From contig JBANSL010000013.1 of assembly GCA_037127255.1 (NCBI GenBank), positions 66,843,688-66,907,687 of the forward strand: a stretch of 64,000 nt of DNA, read 5' to 3'. The notes beneath the pieces are model-generated. The model saw only the letters and a list, made by a program, of their open reading frames with translations, was not told the origin of the DNA and did not search any database. Of the stretch, positions 1 to 11,824 are shown in pieces (within the stretch, counting starts at the first letter, position 1; every line of letters starts with the position of its first letter). The position numbers and the translations under genes were made by a program. Source of the stretch: Persicaria tinctoria (taxonomy: Eukaryota; Streptophyta; Magnoliopsida; Caryophyllales; Polygonaceae).

Positions 1-1659
1 GAGAAATTTGGGTTGAAATTTCGGTGTTAAACCTTAACAACATTGAAGAGAGGTGCGATAGATATTGGGACTCAAACCGCCATTGAAGAGAGGTTAGCTC
101 TCATTCTCTATGTCTATTCCACCTCTTTTTAAGTCATTTTGTGGTTTTCAATTTATGGAATGTCGAGTTGGGGTCCTTGGGGAGAATGGGGTTAACGAGG
201 TTGAAATTGTTTGAATATACAAACCCTAACCTTATGGGTGGTGGACAGTTTGGGATAGGGGTAGGAAATCGCCATTGATGCTTAGTTGAGAATGAAATTG
301 AAGGTCCAAATAGGGTAGAAAGGAATTTGTCTAGTTGTGTCATGAGTTTAATGTTATATGTAGTGGCAGACAAATTATTTTGGCTGGCAAGAAATATGGA
401 TATACTGGCAATGATTATTGCTAAAAAGGGTATTATGTGAACACTTATATGACAGATTAAGGGCCCTATCCGAAAAATGAAAGGAAAAAATATCGCAGCG
501 CCGACGAACAAGAAGGTATTATGTGAAGACTTCTATGATAGATTAATGCCCCTATTTTTGTGTTGGTGATGTTAATCGTGTCGTGTGATATTTGTGCATT
601 CGACACTAGCACTCCCTCTAGAAAAGTATTTTTGAGGGAGGACGAACCACTTCTCGAAGATGGTCTTGCTGAACGGAATAGGCGAGGCCCTATCTACAAC
701 TGACTGGAAATTGTTGAACGGCAACAGGCTAGGAGGCATTGCAATATTGATCGGAACCAATGTGTCGTTGCCCCATTCCTTCTCCCACCCCAACCCCCCT
801 TGTAGTGGACAGTTTGTGGATGTTGTTGTGGATTGCAGTTGTTATGAACTTTAGTACTTCTTAGTGTTTGGTTTAGCTCTTAAACGTTTAAACGTTTTCT
901 ACATTTGGATGACTAGTGTTTGATGACTGGCGTTTAAACGTTTCCACCTTTTGGACTTAAGTTGTTATGGACTCATTTCGTTTGGGTTTAATGTTCAATA
1001 TCCTTCTGCGAGGAAGTTTCTGAGATAGATAAGATATGTCAGGAGTTATTCTTTTGTTGGCATAGACATCAATTTTATTGGCAAGGAAAAATCATCTACT
1101 GGCTAGTAAGCAAAAATCACGAACATTTGTCTTTTGCATCGTCGACAAAATATTGTGATTTTGTGTTTTGTATTACGTAATATCGTGAATGAAGGTGCTA
1201 TAGTAGTCATAGATTGTGTTTATTGTTGCATTCTACATAGTTGTCACATGAGCGTCTGATCATCTCTTTCAAGATAGAAATTTTATTCATTTTTGTCCTG
1301 GCAGGCATATTATTTTTACCGGCATGAATTATGTCATTACTGGCTAGGTTGTTTTCTTTATTGGCACGACTGTTACCAATTAGAGGTTATAGTTGGACAT
1401 TATTGTGATTTTGTGGTTTGTATTTCATAATGTTGTGAATAAAGTTGCAAAAGTAGTCCAACACAAACAAAAGATATAACCAATTGGACTGTTTGTTGTG
1501 AATGAAGATGTCAGTTATGTCACCCTTATATAACCCTAAAGTCTTAAGAAAATGTGTAACCGATTTGATGAGTACCCTAACTTCAAAATATCAGAGTTAA
1601 GTCCAACACAAACAGCAGCAGTAAAGTGCCGGACCAGATAAACGAATATCACTGCGTTT

Positions 1660-2770
1660 TCAAATAGGCGCACAACCCATCATTTGACATATATTTCTGC
1701 TGATATCCCATGGTAGGATGATTCCCTCTATCTAGGGATGGCAATGGGTCGGGTGGTGGGTGGATGGTCCAAATTTTTACCCGATCCACCACCCAGAAAC
1801 CACCACCCACCCGCCAACCCTATCACCCGCCCCGTTTCACCCGTCACCAATTGGGTAATCGAGTGGATCGAGTGAAAAATTTCTCGTCCAATTTAAGCAA
1901 ATAAATCTAAAAAAAAAATTTAACAAATTAAAAAAAAAATAGCCCCTAATTAACTTAAAATTCAGCGTTAAAAAAAACAACCCTTGTTTAATACTACTAA
2001 AAACCAACCCATAATTAACATAAAATTCAGCCTTAAAAAAAAAGCCCTTATTTAATATATAAAAAAAGCCCCCATTTAACAAATAAATGGTTAGTGTTGG
2101 AAGAGAAATATTTTATATAGATATATAATATTAAAAATATGTCAGGTGATGTACAGGTGAAATTAATGTCACTCGAATCCGACCCGCCCCATCACCCGTC
2201 CACCCGTCACCCGTTTAATATCCACCTTGTATCGGATTTTCACCCGTTTTTTTTTTATCGGGTGAAGCGGATATCCGTCGGATGCGGGTGAGATTGCCAC
2301 CCCTACCACTATCATGAAGAGGAGGACAAGTTTCAACCTCCGTGTGTCGCTCTTCTCCTGGCCCTTGGCGACTTCCCACATGAATTGAAGGTCTTTGACC
2401 TTCACCTTATCTATGTCGAAGAAGTGTTTCACAATGTCTTTGTGATCTTCCTTCACAAAATCATGGTTGCGGCGTCCACGGATTAGGCCGGTTACGAGAT
2501 AAAATTTCTTCATCGAGAATCGGAGCAGCTTCCCCTAGACCTAGTACCAACTCTCACACTTCTTCAAGGTCTTGAGTTGCCACTCAAGGAAGTAGTGAAT
2601 GAGGGCACAACAGTAGGGGACGCTATTCCCGGTCATCACAATGTCTCCAAGCTTGCTTTCCTTCAACATCTTCCAGTCTAGTAGCGAGGCCTTCGTCCAT
2701 GCGATCAAGGAGGGCCATCTTGGAGAAGTGGTTGGACCTCCCTCTGAAGTACTTCTCCAGGGGAAGAGCT
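1660..2770 (-). pseudogene. DUF1985-domain gene remnant, split by a hAT MITE
   Basis: On the minus strand, from about 2760 down to 2314, translation gives a DUF1985-like sequence: a WQLKTLKK-type segment, then FYLVTGL and an acidic/basic helical stretch ending KLVLLFMI. Stops interrupt it (for example between the WQLK and FYLVTGL parts). At 2305 it is broken by the MITE at 1733-2305. If the MITE and one copy of the duplicated target are set aside, the frame runs on into an EGIIL segment below 1732, as expected for the domain's (V/I)EG(I/V)L motif. DUF1985 proteins of plants are largely transposon-borne, often with Ulp1-type peptidases; no peptidase domain was seen here. Not functional. Confidence 0.6.
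1733..2305. mobile_element. hAT-type MITE (TAGGGATGGCAA ends)
   Basis: The left end reads TAGGGATGGCAA and the right end TTGCCACCCCTA, an imperfect inverted pair of the hAT type. The flanking 8-mers are CCTCTATC (1725-1732) and CCACTATC (2306-2313), a 7/8 match that fits an aged 8-bp hAT target duplication. Subterminal regions are packed with CACCCG/CGGGTG motifs and the centre is A/T-rich. There is no transposase, so it is non-autonomous. It lies inside the DUF1985 remnant and is therefore younger than it. Confidence 0.8.
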
Positions 2771-4080
2771 AATGTCGAATGCACATATATCTCACTTCAT
2801 GAGTAACATCACCAACACAAATACAGGACATCACTAATCTACAATATACAAGTATTTACCTTTTCGCTCGACGGTGTGTAGACCTTCCCTTCTTTAATTA
2901 TAGGCATGGCTCCAGGGGGTTTCAAACCTGTGAAGAAATTGTACAATTTAGTATCAAGTTGGTAACACTAGCGCCAATAAAGAAAACATCCATGCCAGTA
3001 ATTCCATAAATCGTGCCAGTAAAAAATTTATGTCTGCATGTACACAAAACATTCTACGATTATCTACAAGCCTCAAAGGAGACTCTTGAAATATATACTC
3101 AAATGCTCATCTCACAACAATGTAGATTGCAGGAAATGACATATATCTACAACTAATTTGGCACCTTACTTCACAACATAAATGTACAACTAATGCAAGA
3201 AAATTTTGCACCCAATTTCGAAAGGTTAGATGCTCATATGAAAACATTGCAGAATGCAACAATGAACACAATCTATGACCACGTTTTCAGCTTCATTCGC
3301 AACAATATGAAATACAAACCACAAAATCACAATAATCTACAACTATAATCTCTAATTGGTAACAGTAGTGCCAATAACAGTAAAAATTTAGCCAGTAATG
3401 TCACAATTCAGGCCAGTAATTATAAATTGCTTACCATGACAGAAATGAATAAAATTTGTCTCTTGATATTGATACTCATATAACCAAACCGCCCTATTTC
3501 GACCTTATCTTTGTCGAAGAAGCATTTCAATTCCATTCTACCCTATTTCGACCTTCAATTTCATCCTTCAATGGCGATTTCCCAACTATATCAACAAGAG
3601 ACAAATTTGTCTCTTGTTCATCATCTCCCCCCATTTTCCCCAACGTCCCCACTTCGAGATTCAAGAAATTCAACACTCCAAACAAATTTTTCAAGTGAAG
3701 AGATCGAGGATGATGACTTACTTGATTTCGCACGAGGGGTTCTTCTTCAAAAATGCTAGAATTGTTGTTCTCTTCGTTCTCCCTTTTCGATTCGCCTAGT
3801 CCACTTCTCTTTCTCTCTCTCTGTTGTGGTTTCAAGGGCACCTTCACTACTCCTTCAACGACGTTTACCCAACTTCAATGAAGGTGCTTCAATGGTGGCT
3901 TCCCTCTTTCAATGGCGGTTTCCACTTCTCTTTCTTTCTCTGTTGTTCTCTTCGTTACCCGGATTTGCAAGTCTTTTCCACAGGTTATTTTTGCAAAATT
4001 TTGGACACTTTTGCCACTTTTTCAAATTTGGGTCGGCGGAGTTAGTTTTGCAAAGGCCCATCTTTTTTGGTATATTCCAT

Positions 4081-4930
4081 ACCATTTCCTCTATGATTTA
4101 TCTACACACAAAAAAAAATCCATCCACTATGAGTCTATGCTAATGTCAAACACATTTCAACACCACTTACTGCCTTTGGCAGCCATAGCAAGTAGCTTCC
4201 GCACACCTTCTCTAATCATTCACCTTTGCCAAATAGCTTCAGACCATCGTCCCTCCTCTTTCGCAACAACCCTACCCTACCCACTCTCTTTTGAGTGGCG
4301 TTTTTGTCGTCGCCGCCCGCTTCATCTCCTTCCTTGCTCATCAACAACTCCCCAACTCCCACCCGTGCCTGCATCCACGCTGCCACTCGCAACACCCATG
4401 GCTCTCGTTTGCCACCATCGCCACTATCAACCTTCTTACCATTAGTCACCGGTATCGCCGCCTACTAATTCGCCAACCCAGTGCCACCTTGGCCTACTGG
4501 GGTCTATGACCACCCACCCCGGACTCACCGCCTCCCTCCTACTTCATCTTCGGTGGCCCTACTCTCCAAGTCGTCCTTTTTGTTCATTGTACGAGGCTCC
4601 GACGCCATCTTCCCACCCAATGTTGCCCTCCTCTCCTTGTGTGGGCACTTCGTCGGTCTAGCCTACGACCGACCTCTTCTCCCTCGGCCACCTTGACACC
4701 ACCCACCTCCAGCCTAGTGCCCTCTGCCAGTTTTAAGCGTTGTTCCAACGCTATCTTTATTTTTAACAAAAAATTGAATGACAAGTTGGAAAAAAAAAGG
4801 GGTTTGTGAGCCTTATTGGTTCGTTTTCTAACCGTTTTATGGCATTCTAGCCTATTTATTGCTATTGTTTATTTATTCATGTCTCGTCTTATACATTTCT
4901 GAAGGTTCGATAAAGTAAAACAAAGTAATA
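4081..4930. other. Intergenic, no gene recognised
   Basis: The stretch is C/T-rich on the plus strand (about 4150-4740) and gives several overlapping low-complexity proline/serine/histidine ORFs on both strands. None matches a family I recognise and codon content looks compositional. It could be the outer part of the Mutator-like element or an old leader sequence. Confidence 0.4.
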
Positions 4931-4940
4931 TAGAAATACT

Positions 4941-5945
4941 TTAGAAGGGGGGTTGAATAGAGTATGCCGGTTTTTCGCAGATAGTCTCAAGACTTTTGAA
5001 GCTCGTGCAAAACCCTTTGAGATTAGACTTAGTCTTTTCTCTGAAAACCTGAATCACAAAGTTAAACGATCGAACCAAGTGCGGAAATAAGGTAAAGCAG
5101 TAAATAAAGGACTCGATGAGTTGTTTACGAGGTTCGGCACGAACTTGGCCTACGTCCCCGCCTAGGGTTCTTCCACAACCCTAGGATTCAACCGGTTTTT
5201 ATTGATTCACAAGACTTAGGATCCTAATAGCTCACCGAGAAGCCTCTCTTTTATACAATTGCAATCTAGTCAACTCACGTTCCCGTGGAGTCCTAGACCA
5301 ATCTAGAAGAGCCCCACCTCTCTCAGCTATCTAGTACAATCCTCATACACTTAGTGAATCAATCACCTAGTGTTCACTTCCTGAGTTACAAACTCTCGAG
5401 TATAACACTCTCTTGAAATATATCCTATAAGCTCACTTTGTATCTCTCAAATGCTTTGAATCAAAATATAAGACTCTTAAGAACAACCAGAGAGAGAACA
5501 CGAAGAAGAGAGAAGTATGCTTGAAGACTGAGTGCGATGTAGAGCGTTGATGTGTAAGAGTTCGTCAGTCTTCCTTGTCTTCTTCATCTCCTTTATATAG
5601 ATCAACTCGGCCCCTAGAGATCTTCTTCAACGGCTAGAACTAATTGTGGCTTGGGAAGAAATCTCCATGATCTTCTATATTTGGAAACTCGGATGCCATG
5701 ATCTTCCAATTTGAACTCTCTCAATTTCAATCTTATGGAAGGAAATAATTTTCGAAAAGCTTCCTGAAATGTTAGTATATAATATCTGGAAGCATATAAT
5801 AATATATAATAATATTCGGACATAATATAATAAAGTACAGGTTTTGAAACTAATTTCGATTTTCATCAAAGGGAGTGGAGTTATCAATCTCCCCCTTGAT
5901 GAAAGACAAAACCTGTGCATCCCTGCAACTTAGTCAAGTAATAAT
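4941..5945 (+). mobile_element. LTR-retrotransposon remnant, copia/Sirevirus-like LTR
   Basis: A purine tract (AGAAGGGGGG, 4944-4952) is followed by TGAATAGAG, which looks like a polypurine tract joined to the start of an LTR at about 4954. Inside are the block ACGAGGTTCGGCACGAACTTGG then CCTACGTCC (5128-5158) and a TATA-like TTTATATAGA (5591-5600). CTCCCCCTTGATGAAAGACA (5889-5908) follows, a phrase I associate with LTRs of Sirevirus-type copia elements. No coding domain or target duplication was found. Assignment rests on remembered motif patterns only. Confidence 0.4.
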
Positions 5946-6800
5946 ATCATAAGCAAAATCGGACTAAGTACCTGCATGGGTTAGACAAATGTTGGATCAT
6001 AAGTTTTCAAAGTCAACGAGAAACATCCAACAAGGTAAAACAAAACAAGGACTTCCAAGACCCTTGGTTCACAACAGTCTAAACCCTTGTTATCGTCTTT
6101 GAGGGTGTAAGATGGGTTTTGGGATTTGTTTTGGCAATGGTATGGCTAGAGTTTTGGTATGCGCGTTGGTGTACTTTGCTCTTCATTGAGAAATTCTAGG
6201 TTCACCGAAAGCAAGCTTTTGAACGTTGTGGAAATGCGATCGATACCTGTTGATTCTATTTAGAGTCCATGTTGAGGTATCCGCTAGTGAGCCCTAGAGT
6301 TCTTTGTGAACGTCTTCCGTTTGGTTGGTCAGTTCGTTGGTTCTGCTAGCTTGTAGGTTACAGTGTAGATGGGTTGTACTTTATTTTTGCATTTTCCTTT
6401 CCGTCATTTGCTTCTTGTTATTTCCTTTTAGTCATTTGCTTCAGTTATTTGATTCAGGTTGCACATGATGGTTAGTCCATCTCCCGACTTATCCGGGATC
6501 TTGATTTCTCTAGACAACTAGATAATAGAATTTCTTTCTTTATATAAAAAAAACACATTTCAACACATAGGCTACCATCATCGAACACAACCACCACACA
6601 CAATTCCACAACACAATAGAGAGAGATATCAAGATGGATTCGAGAGCGTATACGAGCAAGCATGGAACCACGAATAAAATTTGTGATGGGCTAAATTTGC
6701 ATATAATTTTGATTATTTTTCTCCTTTATTGATATTAAAATTAAGAATTAAAAAATTAATTAATATATATAATAGATCTATAAAAGGAGAAATAATCGCT
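5946..6800. other. Intergenic, no gene recognised
   Basis: No coherent coding region, tRNA or transposon end is visible. Bases 6115-6470 are G/T-rich and resemble transcribed noncoding or decayed retroelement sequence, possibly internal to the LTR element to the left. The short ORF on the minus strand at 6472-6663 has no recognisable domain. Confidence 0.4.
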
Positions 6801-6965
6801 CCAACAAATATGATCAAGGGGAAATGACCGCTCCAAACTCCGAAGGCATTCATACAAGGAAGAAAAAAAATACGTAAATGGGTAGGCATTTGGCTTCTAT
6901 GGGTATTCGAACACAAAACCTCTCTCCTTCTAACATAACTCCTTGTCAACTACACAAACAAATAA
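6800..6965 (-). repeat. Possible tRNA-derived SINE
   Basis: On the minus strand an A-box-like TAGTTGACAAGGAG (about 6937-6950) is followed about 30 nt later by a B-box-like GTTCGAATACC (6903-6913). This is the spacing of an internal RNA polymerase III promoter. No cloverleaf with paired acceptor arms can be drawn, so it is not called as a tRNA gene. Confidence 0.35.
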
Positions 6966-6999
6966 CATTTGTAACTATCTATCTATTTTATTTCTGAAA

Positions 7000-8286
7000 T
7001 GGGGTGGGCTGCAGCAAACCTCATCCTACCTTAGGGCCGTCCTTATATGCGAGCCACTATCAAAGACTGGCTCAACAAGCCAAGTTGAAAGAGAGAGAAC
7101 AACTGAGAGACGGAGAGAGGGGATTAATTGGATGCGACTATGCGAGCACGAAGCACTGGTGATAAGAGCGTCGCCAGTCGAAACAGTGAGATAACGACAG
7201 ATGGGAGAAGCACGGATGGGAGACGTCAGTGCCAGGACGGATGGGAGAAATGAGTAGTCATGAATCGGGACTGAGTTTGAGGAAGGAACTGGAGTTTTAG
7301 GGTTAGTTGGAGTTATGAAACCCTTTGATTTTTTTTTAACTCAATCACCCAGACTTGTCAATTCCCCCCCCCCCCCCCCCCAACCACCCAAAAAATCGCC
7401 AAGCCAGCTCTCTACCAAGCCAAGCCTGCCAAACACCTTGACTCATAGGTATGCGGGCCTGCGGCCACATCCAACGTCTAGGCGGCCGCCCAAGGCGCTT
7501 TTCAGAACATTGAAAAATAGACAAGTGATGATTTGTTAACAAAAACCATTTAATGAGTAATTTTCTATAATTTCATATTTAATGGGTGGTCACGTGTAAA
7601 AATACATATTTAGTGAGTATTTTTTTATATAAAATTTCCTATAATATATTATATTATAATTTCATTCTTTTTAGTAAAATACCCCTCTTCCTTCTTTTTT
7701 TTGAGTTCAAATACCCATCTTCCTAGTAATGAAATTGTTTTTAGACAGAGCAATGATTCCAGTTTCTGTTGTCGGTTGAGTTCCCATGATTTACTTTCTC
7801 TCATAATTTATGTCAAGTCGAAGGGTGAGGGGCGTCCGGGATGAGCGATTTCAACTTCTTGGACAAGAAATTGTATTTAGATAAATAATCTGAGCGACCC
7901 CAACAACTTTTCTAAAACAGAAAAAAAGGAGAGATTTTAGAGAAAAGACATTTTTTCTTCCTAACAACTTTTCCAAACTCATCTCTAAAATAGAGAAATG
8001 GATGGAGAGAGAGGAAAATTTTCTAAATTTGTAGGAAGAAAAGTTGATCTCTATAATTTAATGTTCACTTGTTCATGTATAGAATTTAATGACACAACCC
8101 CGCATTCTAATAAAATATATATAAATCCATTGAAAATAATAATAAGATTAAATTTGAATAATATTTTAATCCAATTTTATGATAACTTTGATAGTAATAA
8201 TCTAAATTTAATATTAATACCATTTAAAAATAAATATCAAATTTATTACTAGAGTTTGTTTAAAAAAAATCATGTGAGAATATAAC

Positions 8287-8332
<46 letters not shown>

Positions 8333-9400
8333 TAATATGTCGTGTAAGAGCATATGTAATATATACTAGTTCACCAACAAATGTGGGGTTAAATGTTAGA
8401 ATTAAGTTTAAATGAAATTTTTAGAAATATAGAATCAAATATCTTTAATAAATGCATTTATTTATTATAATCTTTATAAATGTAAAAATATGTAAAATAG
8501 AGAGACGGTTAGAGTTTGAGTGAATTTGTTTTTAGAAATTTTGATATTTTAATATTTATTTTAGAGATTTTTTAGGAAATTTTGCCCTCTCAGAGCATCT
8601 TCCCTCGTAAGCCATAATGGTTAAGGGAAATAGCCTACCAAAACAGAATATTCTATAGAATATTCTCTTTTAGCCTATTATACGGTTTTGTTGTTCCCAC
8701 CGTAGGCCAATTTTGGAAGGCTAAATTTCCTATAAATACTAATATAATTTAGAACTTTCACATCTCATTTCCGTCACTCGATTCTATTTTTAGTAAAGTA
8801 AGCAACATAATAATTATTTTTATTATAATTTTGATGAATCTATAATTAAAAAAATTTAATATCATTTTCTAAAAATATTATTTATGCAATGATAATTTAA
8901 ATATGTCAAATATTATATTCATATCGAATAACTCTTGAATATCTTTAAAATACTACAACTTTTATTTTTAATTAAAAATCACAACTATATAATATATAGA
9001 TTTATAATTGTATTATTTAGATTTACATAAATATTAAACACTTAAAAATAAATAAATTAATAGCATTTGGTCTTCCAAAAAAGCAAGTCAAATTTAACCT
9101 TTGTTTTGAAAATAGGTCAAAAACAAAAAGACTAAAATGGGTTTTGGCATGGGATGAAAGTAAAATTTGGCCAAAATCCCATTTTTTGACTTACCTTGAT
9201 GGTTTCTCAGTGAACTTAAAAAAAAAATATTACAGCTAAAATATTTTTCTGTTTTGGGGAACTTAATCTGATCCTTTCGTTTTTTTAATCAGAAAGTAAA
9301 TCTTACCCTTTAAAAGAGCACAAAGACACCGCTTTGTGAGGGCAATTTCGTATTTTCATCTGAAAAATTAAATCCAAGCGAACCAACTGGTAAAAAAAGG
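7000..9400. other. Intergenic, A/T-rich, with simple repeats
   Basis: The region holds a run of about 19 C (7364-7382), a trinucleotide microsatellite (8287-8331) and long A/T-rich stretches. ORFs here are short and low in complexity. No gene is supported. Confidence 0.5.
8287..8331. repeat. (AAT)n microsatellite
   Basis: About 15 uninterrupted AAT units. Confidence 0.95.
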
Positions 9401-9410
9401 ATACAGGACG

Positions 9411-9527
9411 AGGAGGAGAGAGACAGACTCATACAAAAACATACAGAGAGAGAAAGAGAAAGAGAGAGCAGAAGAGAGAGAAGGAGAGAGTGAAATTTGT
9501 CTCACAGAGAGAGAGAGAGAGAGGAGA
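9411..9527 (+). promoter_or_regulatory. GA-rich 5' leader of the SWIB gene
   Basis: Dense GAGAGA runs lie 70-180 nt upstream of the start codon at 9593, followed by a T-tract at 9532-9545. GA/CT microsatellites are common in plant 5' UTRs and core promoters and can bind BBR/BPC factors. The role here is inferred from position. Confidence 0.6.
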
Positions 9528-9592
9528 TCAGTTTTTTTTTTTTTTAATTTTTAGGATTTGCAGTTAAAAATTGAATCTTTTGTACAACGCAA

Positions 9593-11811
9593 ATGGCGTC
9601 CGACCAGCAGATAGGGGAGACGGTGGACTCCCTCTTGCGGGAATCAACACCAGGCACCATCACCACCCTAAACGACGTCGTTCACCTCCTCCAGTCCCGT
9701 CTAGGGTTCGACCTCTCCCACAAGATCGACCTCATCCGCTCCCGCGTCATCGCCTTCTACTCCCGCCACCACCCCGTCCCGCCTCCTCAGCCGCGCCATA
9801 TCCCGCCGCCTCCCGTCGCCCAAGGACATGTCTTCACCTCCGCCGCTCCTTACCAGCAGCTCCACTACCCTCACCCCCACCAGGGCCCTGTCTTCCGCAA
9901 CGCTACCGAGATCAGCTTCTCCCAGCCCCCTCCCAACCCGAATGTCGCCGCCCCCGATGCTCCGTCGGCCAAGGACGGGTTCGTTCTCTCTTCTCGGTTG
10001 CTTGATTTTACGAATTTGGTGCTTTTACTGCTGGATTTGAACTGGTTTGCCTTGTTATGTGTTTATGCCTCTTTTGAGTGTGAGTTAGGGTTTGAATTTG
10101 GGGTTTCTTTCAGCCGAGCTACTTACTTAGGGTTTGAAGTTTGTTCCTTTTTCTTTAGGGTTTTTATGTGTCAGGTGATTGTGTTATGGGCTCTATGAGC
10201 ATTTGAACTATGATATCGTATACTACTAAATATGGCAATGTTTCCATGGAGCTTGAGAGGGAATGGGAATAGAAGTGTTAAAATTGTTGATTGATTATGC
10301 CAAACCAGGAAATTAGCAATGAATTCCTTTCTTATTTAGGGGGATGGAGTGATCCCCATTGATAAACTCCATTGCCTCCGTGGAGTTAATGTTTCTATAT
10401 GTGAACACATAAGTAGTGCTGCAGGGCTCCTTTTGAGGTTGCATTCAGTTCAGTTTAGCGGTTCTTTAAGCATCATCTAAGTATTCTGTTCTCATATTTG
10501 TAATTTGGATATCAATTGACACGAACCATTTTCATGAAAATGTATCTCAAACTTTACAATTTACATAAGATTTTTATTGTTTGAGTGATGCGTTTAAGAA
10601 ATTTACTGCAGTTCTCAAAGCAGACCCAAGAGAAGAGGAGGTGCAGGAGGCCTTAACAAGCTTTGTGGTGTTTCTCCTGAGCTGCAAACGATTGTTGGGC
10701 AGCCAGCAATGACAAGGACTGAGGTAGATAAAAAAAAAAATTAATCCTTTTCATTTCTCTATATCATAGTGTGTTATATAAAGATTTTGGCCGGTGGAAA
10801 TCATTCAGATGAGGCAAGGACTTCTGGCTGAAAGAAGTTCATATCTAATTATATTAAATTTTTTTGCTGATCATTCCTCTTTGACAGATTGTCAAGCAGC
10901 TCTGGGTATACATCAGAAAGAACAATCTCCAAGATCCAAGCAACAAAAGAAAGATAATTTGTAATGATGAGTTGCGGTTGTTGTTTGAGACAGATGCTAC
11001 TGACATGTTTCAGATGAACAAGCTGCTTTCGAAGCATATTTTGCCTCTTGATCCTTCAAGTAGGTGAAAGCAACAGCAATATAGTGCATTTATCCTCATC
11101 GAGCTCTTTAATCTGAAATATTTGCATCCATTTTATGTTAATTGCAGAGGAGGCAGGCCCGCAGTCTAAGAAGGTCAAGGTAGATGAAGAACCTGAGGCG
11201 AAAAATACTGAATCTAACCCTAACCCCAACCCTAACCCTAACCCTAACCCTGAGACTAAGCCTGAGCCTAACCTTGACCCTGACCCTGTTGTTTTATCTG
11301 AAGCTCTTGCGAGCTTTTTGGGTGAAAGTGGGAGAGAGATGTCCCAGTCTGAGGTCTTTAAGCGCTTTTCGGAATATGTTAAAGCGCAAGGTCTGGAGGT
11401 ATACTAGTTTATCTACTTTGCATGTTCTAAAATTTCCACCACCTTGATTTTGAAACCTGGAGATGTCCTCATCACTTTCCTGCAAGTTGTTTCATCTTCT
11501 GCATTGCACTTCTTTTGTGCTGGGAAAGCATAACTATGATCCTTGCATTGTTTAAATTTGTTTTGCCTAAACATTGCTCTTTCTCATGCCTTTACAACCA
11601 CTGTTGTTCAGTTTTTCTAGTTGTCTTGTCATTAAAGTGCATTTCTTAAGGTGTACGGTGACTGATACTTTTTTTTTCTATACCTCAGGATCCTTCAAAC
11701 TCGGTGATCATATGTGATGCAAAGCTTCAGGAACTTCTTGGATGTGATAGCATTCCTGCTGCGGGGATATATGACACGCTGGCCCGCAACCATCTTTTCC
11801 AGAGATCATAA
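9593..11811 (+). CDS. DEK-C and tandem SWIB/MDM2-domain protein (UAF30-like)
   Basis: Five exons join in frame: 9593-9978, 10612-10723, 10888-11059, 11148-11398 and 11689-11811, giving 347 codons plus stop, all with GT-AG borders. The N-terminus (residues about 5-60) has a DEK C-terminal-like fold pattern, followed by a Pro/His-rich linker. SWIB domain 1 spans roughly residues 143-222 (GGLNKLCGVSPEL through KLLSKHILPL). An Asn-Pro repeat linker follows, then SWIB domain 2 (about 269-346, VLSEALASFLG to NHLFQRS). Plant homologues are annotated as SWIB/BAF60b-domain proteins or as homologues of yeast RNA polymerase I upstream activation factor subunit UAF30. A role in chromatin or transcription in the nucleus follows from the family; the exact complex is not deducible. 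The start is the first ATG after the GA-rich leader and opens directly into the DEK-C region. Confidence 0.9.
11214..11260 (+). repeat. Telomere-like CCCTAA repeat inside a coding exon
   Basis: Exon 4 of the SWIB gene contains consecutive CCCTAA/CCCCAA hexamers, the plant telomere unit on its C-rich strand. They grade into CCCTGA/GCCTGA variants downstream. Read in frame, each hexamer encodes Asn-Pro, so the array forms a (NP)6 run and then a Glu/Asp-Pro run between the two SWIB domains. Confidence 0.9.
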
Positions 11812-11824
11812 TATCAGTTTAGTG

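Larger units (their letters stand above)
1..4080. mobile_element. Mutator-like element with long inverted ends and DUF1985 (left end may lie outside the window)
   Basis: Two diverged arms face each other. Bases about 1260-1440 match the reverse complement of about 3300-3465, including the shared motif TTGTGATTTTGTGGTTTGTA. About 1298-1385 also resembles the reverse complement of 2970-3060. About 270-310 pairs with 3530-3590, around a GCCATTGA / TCAATGGC core. Between the arms lies a minus-strand DUF1985 remnant, a domain known from Ulp1-carrying Mutator-like elements of plants. Both arms carry an irregularly spaced CCAGTAAT/ATTACTGG motif. The outer ends and target duplication were not found, so the limits are approximate and the superfamily is inferred from domain plus architecture. 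Confidence 0.55.

Noticed and set aside
4150..4740. Proline/histidine-rich plus-strand ORFs as a gene
   Set aside because: Low complexity, overlapping in several frames, no splice-consistent extension or known domain.
6903..6950. A tRNA gene
   Set aside because: A- and B-box-like words are present but no acceptor or anticodon stem can be paired; kept only as a possible SINE.
8287..8331. CRISPR-like or satellite array
   Set aside because: A plain AAT microsatellite; no spacer-repeat structure exists anywhere in the window.
9571..10005. 144-codon ORF overlapping SWIB exon 1 in another frame
   Set aside because: Pro/Arg/His-rich shadow of a G/C-rich exon; the other frame carries the conserved DEK-C region and splices in frame.
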